Shown here piece by piece: positions 60,848 to 64,000 of a stretch of DNA of 64,000 bases. Position numbers and translations under genes: made by a program. The notes under the pieces were generated by a model. That model was not told the origin of the DNA. It saw nothing but the letters and a program-made list of their open reading frames with translations, and ran no database searches. Position 1 is the stretch's first letter. Each line of letters begins with the position of its first letter. This DNA is from SZAS-103 sp964449135 (GTDB lineage Bacteria; Pseudomonadota; Gammaproteobacteria; Xanthomonadales; Xanthomonadaceae), in the NCBI GenBank assembly GCA_964449135.1, contig CAYUXZ010000006.1:10743-74742 (forward strand), in the 5' to 3' direction.

Positions 60848-61792
60848 ATGAACAGTGCCGCGGTTCCCGCCCTGCAGGTCGCCGATCTGCGCAAGACCTA
60901 CGCCACCGGCGTGACCGCATTGCGCGGCGTGTCGCTGGACGTCATGCCCGGCGATTTCTTCGCGCTGCTCGGCCCCAACGGCGCCGGCAAGTCCACCCTG
61001 ATCGGCATCGTCAGCTCGCTGGTCAACAAGACCGCCGGCGAGGTGCGCGTGTTCGGCATCGACCTGGCAGCGCACCGCAGCGAGGCGATGCGCCAGATCG
61101 GACTGGTGCCGCAGGAAATCAACTTCAACATGTTCGAGAAGCCGCGCGACATCCTGGTGAACTATGCGGGCTTCTACGGCGTGCCGCGCGAGGCTGCGCT
61201 GCGCCGCGCCGACGAGGAACTCGCGCGCGCGCAGCTCACCGACAAGGCGGCGACGATGTCGCGCAACCTCTCCGGCGGCATGAAGCGCCGCCTGATGATC
61301 GCGCGCGCGATGATGACGCGGCCGCGGCTGCTGATCCTGGACGAGCCCACCGCCGGCGTGGACATCGAGATCCGCCGCGGCATGTGGAAGACGCTCAAGG
61401 AAGTCAACGCGGCCGGCACCACGGTGATCCTCACCACGCACTACCTCGAGGAAGCCGAAAGCCTGTGCCGCAACCTCGCGATCATCAACAAGGGCGAGAT
61501 CATCGAGCACGGTCCGATGAAGGCGCTGCTCGCCAAGCTCGATGTCGAGGGCTTCCTGTTCGACATCGACGGCACGCTGCCTGCGGACCTGCCACAGATC
61601 GACGGCGTCGAGCTGCATGCGGCCGACGACCATACCCTCGAACTTGACATGCCGCGCGACACCGGCCTCAATCGCGTGTTCGCGGCGTTCGCCGAATCGG
61701 GCATCCGCGTGCGCTCGATGCGCACCAAGACCAACCGGCTCGAGGAACTGTTCGTGCGGCTCACCGGCGATGCGAACGGAGACAAACCATGA
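60848..61792 (+). CDS. ABC transporter ATP-binding protein, YadG-like
   Basis: A 314-residue ABC ATPase. Walker A GPNGAGKSTL, signature NLSGGMKRRLMIARA, Walker B LLILDEPTAGVD and switch TTHYLEEAE. The C-terminal 80 residues form an extra domain (LDVEGFLFDIDGTLPADLP) typical of YadG-type exporters. It pairs with the ABC-2 permease gene that overlaps its stop by ATGA. Substrate unknown. Confidence 0.93.
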   Translation: MNSAAVPALQVADLRKTYATGVTALRGVSLDVMPGDFFALLGPNGAGKSTLIGIVSSLVNKTAGEVRVFGIDLAAHRSEAMRQIGLVPQEINFNMFEKPRDILVNYAGFYGVPREAALRRADEELARAQLTDKAATMSRNLSGGMKRRLMIARAMMTRPRLLILDEPTAGVDIEIRRGMWKTLKEVNAAGTTVILTTHYLEEAESLCRNLAIINKGEIIEHGPMKALLAKLDVEGFLFDIDGTLPADLPQIDGVELHAADDHTLELDMPRDTGLNRVFAAFAESGIRVRSMRTKTNRLEELFVRLTGDANGDKP

Positions 61793-62592
61793 ACGACGCA
61801 TCCGCCGCCGCGCCGGTCTCCGTGACCCAGGCGAACCTCACCGCAATCGGCACGATCGCGCGCCGCGAAGTCACCCGCATCCTGCGCATCTGGGCGCAGA
61901 CCCTGGTGCCGCCGGCGATCACGATGACGTTGTACTTCCTGATCTTCGGCCGCCTCGTGGGCAGCCGCATCGGCAGCATGAACGGCTACACCTACATGGA
62001 CTTCATCGTGCCGGGGCTGGTGATGATGGCGGTGATCCAGAACGCCTACGGCAACATCAGCTCGAGCTTCTTCGGTGCGAAGTTCGGCCGCCACGTCGAG
62101 GAGCTGCTGGTGAGCCCGATGCCGAACTGGGTGATCCTCGGCGGCTACGTTGCCGGTGGCGTGTTGCGCGGGCTGATGGTCGGGATCATCGTCCTGGGCA
62201 TCGCGATGTTCTTCACGCCCGTGCGCGTGCCGCACCCGCTGGTGATGATCAGCACGGTGCTGCTCGGCGCGACGATCTTCTCGCTCGCCGGCTTCGTCAA
62301 CGCCGTGTACGCGAAGAAATTCGACGACATCGCGATCGTGCCGACCTTCATCCTCACCCCGCTGACGTATCTGGGCGGCGTGTTCTATTCGGTGAAGCTG
62401 CTGCCGGGCTGGGCCGAGGCCGCCACGCACATGAACCCGATCTTCTACATGGTCAACGCCTTCCGCTACGCTCTGCTCGGCGCGAGCGATGTGCCGCTCG
62501 GTCTGGCCTACGCGCTGATGCTCGGCTTCACGCTCGCGCTGACCTTCCTCGGACTGCAACTGCTCCAACGCGGCGTCGGGTTGCGCAGTTGA
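61789..62592 (+). CDS. ABC-2 type permease, YadH-like
   Basis: A 267-residue permease with six membrane helices and the ABC-2 family blocks FGRHVEELLVSPMPNW and TFILTPLTYLGGVFYSV. It matches YadH-type permeases. It forms an exporter with the upstream ATPase and is followed 5 bp later by a lipoprotein gene, so the three are likely one operon. Confidence 0.93.
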   Translation: MNDASAAAPVSVTQANLTAIGTIARREVTRILRIWAQTLVPPAITMTLYFLIFGRLVGSRIGSMNGYTYMDFIVPGLVMMAVIQNAYGNISSSFFGAKFGRHVEELLVSPMPNWVILGGYVAGGVLRGLMVGIIVLGIAMFFTPVRVPHPLVMISTVLLGATIFSLAGFVNAVYAKKFDDIAIVPTFILTPLTYLGGVFYSVKLLPGWAEAATHMNPIFYMVNAFRYALLGASDVPLGLAYALMLGFTLALTFLGLQLLQRGVGLRS

Positions 62593-62597
62593 TTGCG

Positions 62598-63065
62598 ATG
62601 CGCCGGCTCGCGCCAGGCTTCGTGCTCGCGGCGATCCTTGCTGGTTGCTCGGCGCACGATGCAGGATCGCAAGCGACGGACAACCCGCCCGCGCCTTCCG
62701 GCACGGTCGCAGCGAATCCGGTTTCGGCGATGCGCAGCCCGGTGCCCGCGTTTCACGGCGGCGGCGTGGACTGGCGGATCGACCTGCAGGCCGAGAGCGG
62801 GCTTCGCCACACCGCGCGCCTGCTGCATTCGGGAGATTGGACCAATGCGACGCTCGCGTTGCGCTCGGCGACGCCGGCATCGGCTCCGTCAACGTTCGTG
62901 TTCGAAGGCACGCTGTTCGCGGCGCAGGGCGATACGCCGCTGCGGCTGGAAATCGTGCGCGTCGACTGCAAGGACGACGCCGGAACAACGCGGATGCAGA
63001 CCGTCGTTGTCACAGTGCGGGGCGCCGCGCCGTTGCACGGTTGTGGCGAGATCACGCCGTACTGA
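62598..63065 (+). CDS. Putative lipoprotein, 155 aa
   Basis: A 155-residue protein with a lipoprotein signal (MRRLAPGFVLAAILAGCSAH; lipobox LAGC, Cys17). The mature part is mostly beta strands (VPAFHGGGVDWRIDLQAESG, then LRLEIVRVDCKDD) and holds two further cysteines. This resembles small membrane-anchored beta-sandwich proteins, but no family is recognised. It follows the permease by 5 bp and is convergent with tatD, 6 bp away. Confidence 0.8.
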   Translation: MRRLAPGFVLAAILAGCSAHDAGSQATDNPPAPSGTVAANPVSAMRSPVPAFHGGGVDWRIDLQAESGLRHTARLLHSGDWTNATLALRSATPASAPSTFVFEGTLFAAQGDTPLRLEIVRVDCKDDAGTTRMQTVVVTVRGAAPLHGCGEITPY

Positions 63066-63071
63066 ACTCTC

Positions 63072-63857
63072 TCAGGGCAGTCGGAAAAATGCCCGCGCGG
63101 TCGCGGTCGTCGCCGCGGCGGCGACCGCAACGTCCTCGCCGCGATCGCGCGCGAGTTCTTCCACGATATGCGCGAGGTACATCGGCTCGTTGCGCCGGTG
63201 CGACGGCGGGGGCTTGACGGTGCGCGGCAGCAGGTAGGGCGCATCGGTCTCGATCATCAGTTTGTCTGCCGGAATGTGCTTGACGAGTTCGCGCAGGTGC
63301 AGGCCGCGCCGCTCGTCGCAGAGCCAGCCGGTGATGCCGATGTGCCAGTCGTGGTCCAGGCATTCGAACAGCTCCTCGCGCGTGCCGGTGAAGCAGTGCA
63401 CGACCGCGGGGCCGATGCGTCCTTCGAAGTTCTTCAGCATCGCCACGAAGTCCGCGTGCGCGTCGCGCTGGTGCAGGAACAGCGGTTTGCCGGTGTCAGC
63501 GGCGATCTGCAGCTGCTTCTCGAAGGCGCTGCGTTGCGCGGGCCGTGGCGAGAAATCGCGGAAATAGTCGAGCCCGCATTCGCCGACCGCAACGACTTCG
63601 GCGTGCGCGAGCAGTGCGCGCATCTCGGCGTCGCATTCGGCGGTGTATTCGGTCGCGTGGTGCGGATGCACGCCCGCGGTCGCGTACAGCAGGCCCGGGT
63701 GCGCGAGCGCCAGCGCGAGCGCCCTGGGCGAGTGCGCGCGGCTCGCGCCGGTGACGACCATCCGCGCGACGCCATGCGCGCGCGCGCGGTCGAGCACCGC
63801 GTCGCGGTCGTGGTCGAAGGAATCGTGGGTGAGGTTGGCGCCGATGTCGATGAGCAT
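63072..63857 (-). CDS. tatD: TatD family metal-dependent DNase
   Basis: A 261-residue TIM-barrel metallohydrolase, closely similar to E. coli TatD (3'-5' exonuclease in DNA repair and quality control). It begins MLIDIGANLTHDSF, then YATAGVHPHHA, VAVGECGLDYFRDFS, LFLHQRDAHADF, VVHCFTGTREELFECL, ITGWLCDERRG and IETDAPYLLPRTVKP, which supply the metal ligands. The frame stays open upstream to the window end, but ATG 63857 matches family starts. A TATAGAAT box lies about 70 nt upstream. No gene can be supported in 63858-64000. Confidence 0.95.
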   Translation of the reverse strand: MLIDIGANLTHDSFDHDRDAVLDRARAHGVARMVVTGASRAHSPRALALALAHPGLLYATAGVHPHHATEYTAECDAEMRALLAHAEVVAVGECGLDYFRDFSPRPAQRSAFEKQLQIAADTGKPLFLHQRDAHADFVAMLKNFEGRIGPAVVHCFTGTREELFECLDHDWHIGITGWLCDERRGLHLRELVKHIPADKLMIETDAPYLLPRTVKPPPSHRRNEPMYLAHIVEELARDRGEDVAVAAAATTATARAFFRLP

Positions 63858-64000
63858 GGGGTTGGGCGATGACGTGCTGGCGGGGCCGCGCTCGCGCGTT
63901 CGCGTGCTGGCGCGCGCGGATTCTATAACGAGGCGCACGCGGGTCCTGGCCCATGTATCGAGCGGATCGTTCAGGATGCCGACGCGGGAGGCGAGCCCGA

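Noticed and set aside
63858..64000. Open frame continuing upstream of tatD to the window end
   Set aside because: No homology before the MLIDIGANLTH start, and a TATAGAAT promoter-like box lies within it.

Overview
The window is compact, high-GC chromosomal DNA, estimated by eye at the mid-60s percent GC, from a gammaproteobacterium of the Xanthomonadales/Lysobacterales. The gene order points there: rpmH-rnpA-yidC-mnmE on one side of dnaA, then dnaN-recF-gyrB and a tonB-exbB-exbD-exbD-pdxJ block, which is the layout known from Xanthomonas. Genus cannot be fixed from the sequence. No rRNA, tRNA, transposase, prophage or CRISPR array was seen. No gene-free stretch exceeds about 210 bp.

Region by region. 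1-6.4 kb: a ParA-type ATPase cut by the window edge, a PadR regulator overlapping a membrane protein, a Ycf46-like AAA ATPase, a 2OG-Fe(II) oxygenase and a gamma-glutamyltransferase. 6.4-10.5 kb: a hybrid histidine kinase with HPt and a REC-EAL c-di-GMP phosphodiesterase. 10.7-20.5 kb: a second 2OG oxygenase-like protein, a fused indolepyruvate ferredoxin oxidoreductase, an MFS exporter, folE, and an HTH regulator divergent from a periplasmic double-DTG protease with PDZ. 20.5-29.3 kb: recC-recB-recD in one operon with 4-nt overlaps. 29.4-39 kb: rlmI, a rhomboid protease, phenylalanine hydroxylase, an outer membrane barrel protein, fbp, a phosphopantetheinyl transferase, a large sensor diguanylate cyclase and pdxJ. 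39-43.4 kb: tonB-exbB with three exbD genes, and a TPR protein. 43.5-53.7 kb: the origin region (gyrB, recF, dnaN, dnaA, rpmH, rnpA, yidC, mnmE). 53.8-64 kb: a lipoprotein with a TonB C-terminal domain, a NatAB-like ABC exporter, a rhodanese, a membrane protein/XRE/hydrolase cassette, a ferredoxin-NADP reductase, a second ABC-2 exporter and tatD.

The replication genes sit around a probable oriC in the dnaA-dnaN gap (48238-48438). Two near-identical parS-type palindromes lie inside recF, about 1.6 and 2.2 kb from that gap, so ParB loading probably occurs within this window. Most genes left of the gap run leftward and those just right of it run rightward, as expected for leading-strand coding. 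The tonB cluster probably energises TonB-dependent receptors. Two c-di-GMP enzymes (one making, one degrading) are present but not adjacent.

No clearly new multi-gene system stands out. The most interesting signals are non-coding: the parS pair, one overlapping the gyrB promoter; a 68-bp nested dyad before the outer membrane protein gene; a run of four hairpins after the protease gene; three well-formed operators beside PadR, HTH and XRE regulators; and a hairpin covering the start of the EAL gene.
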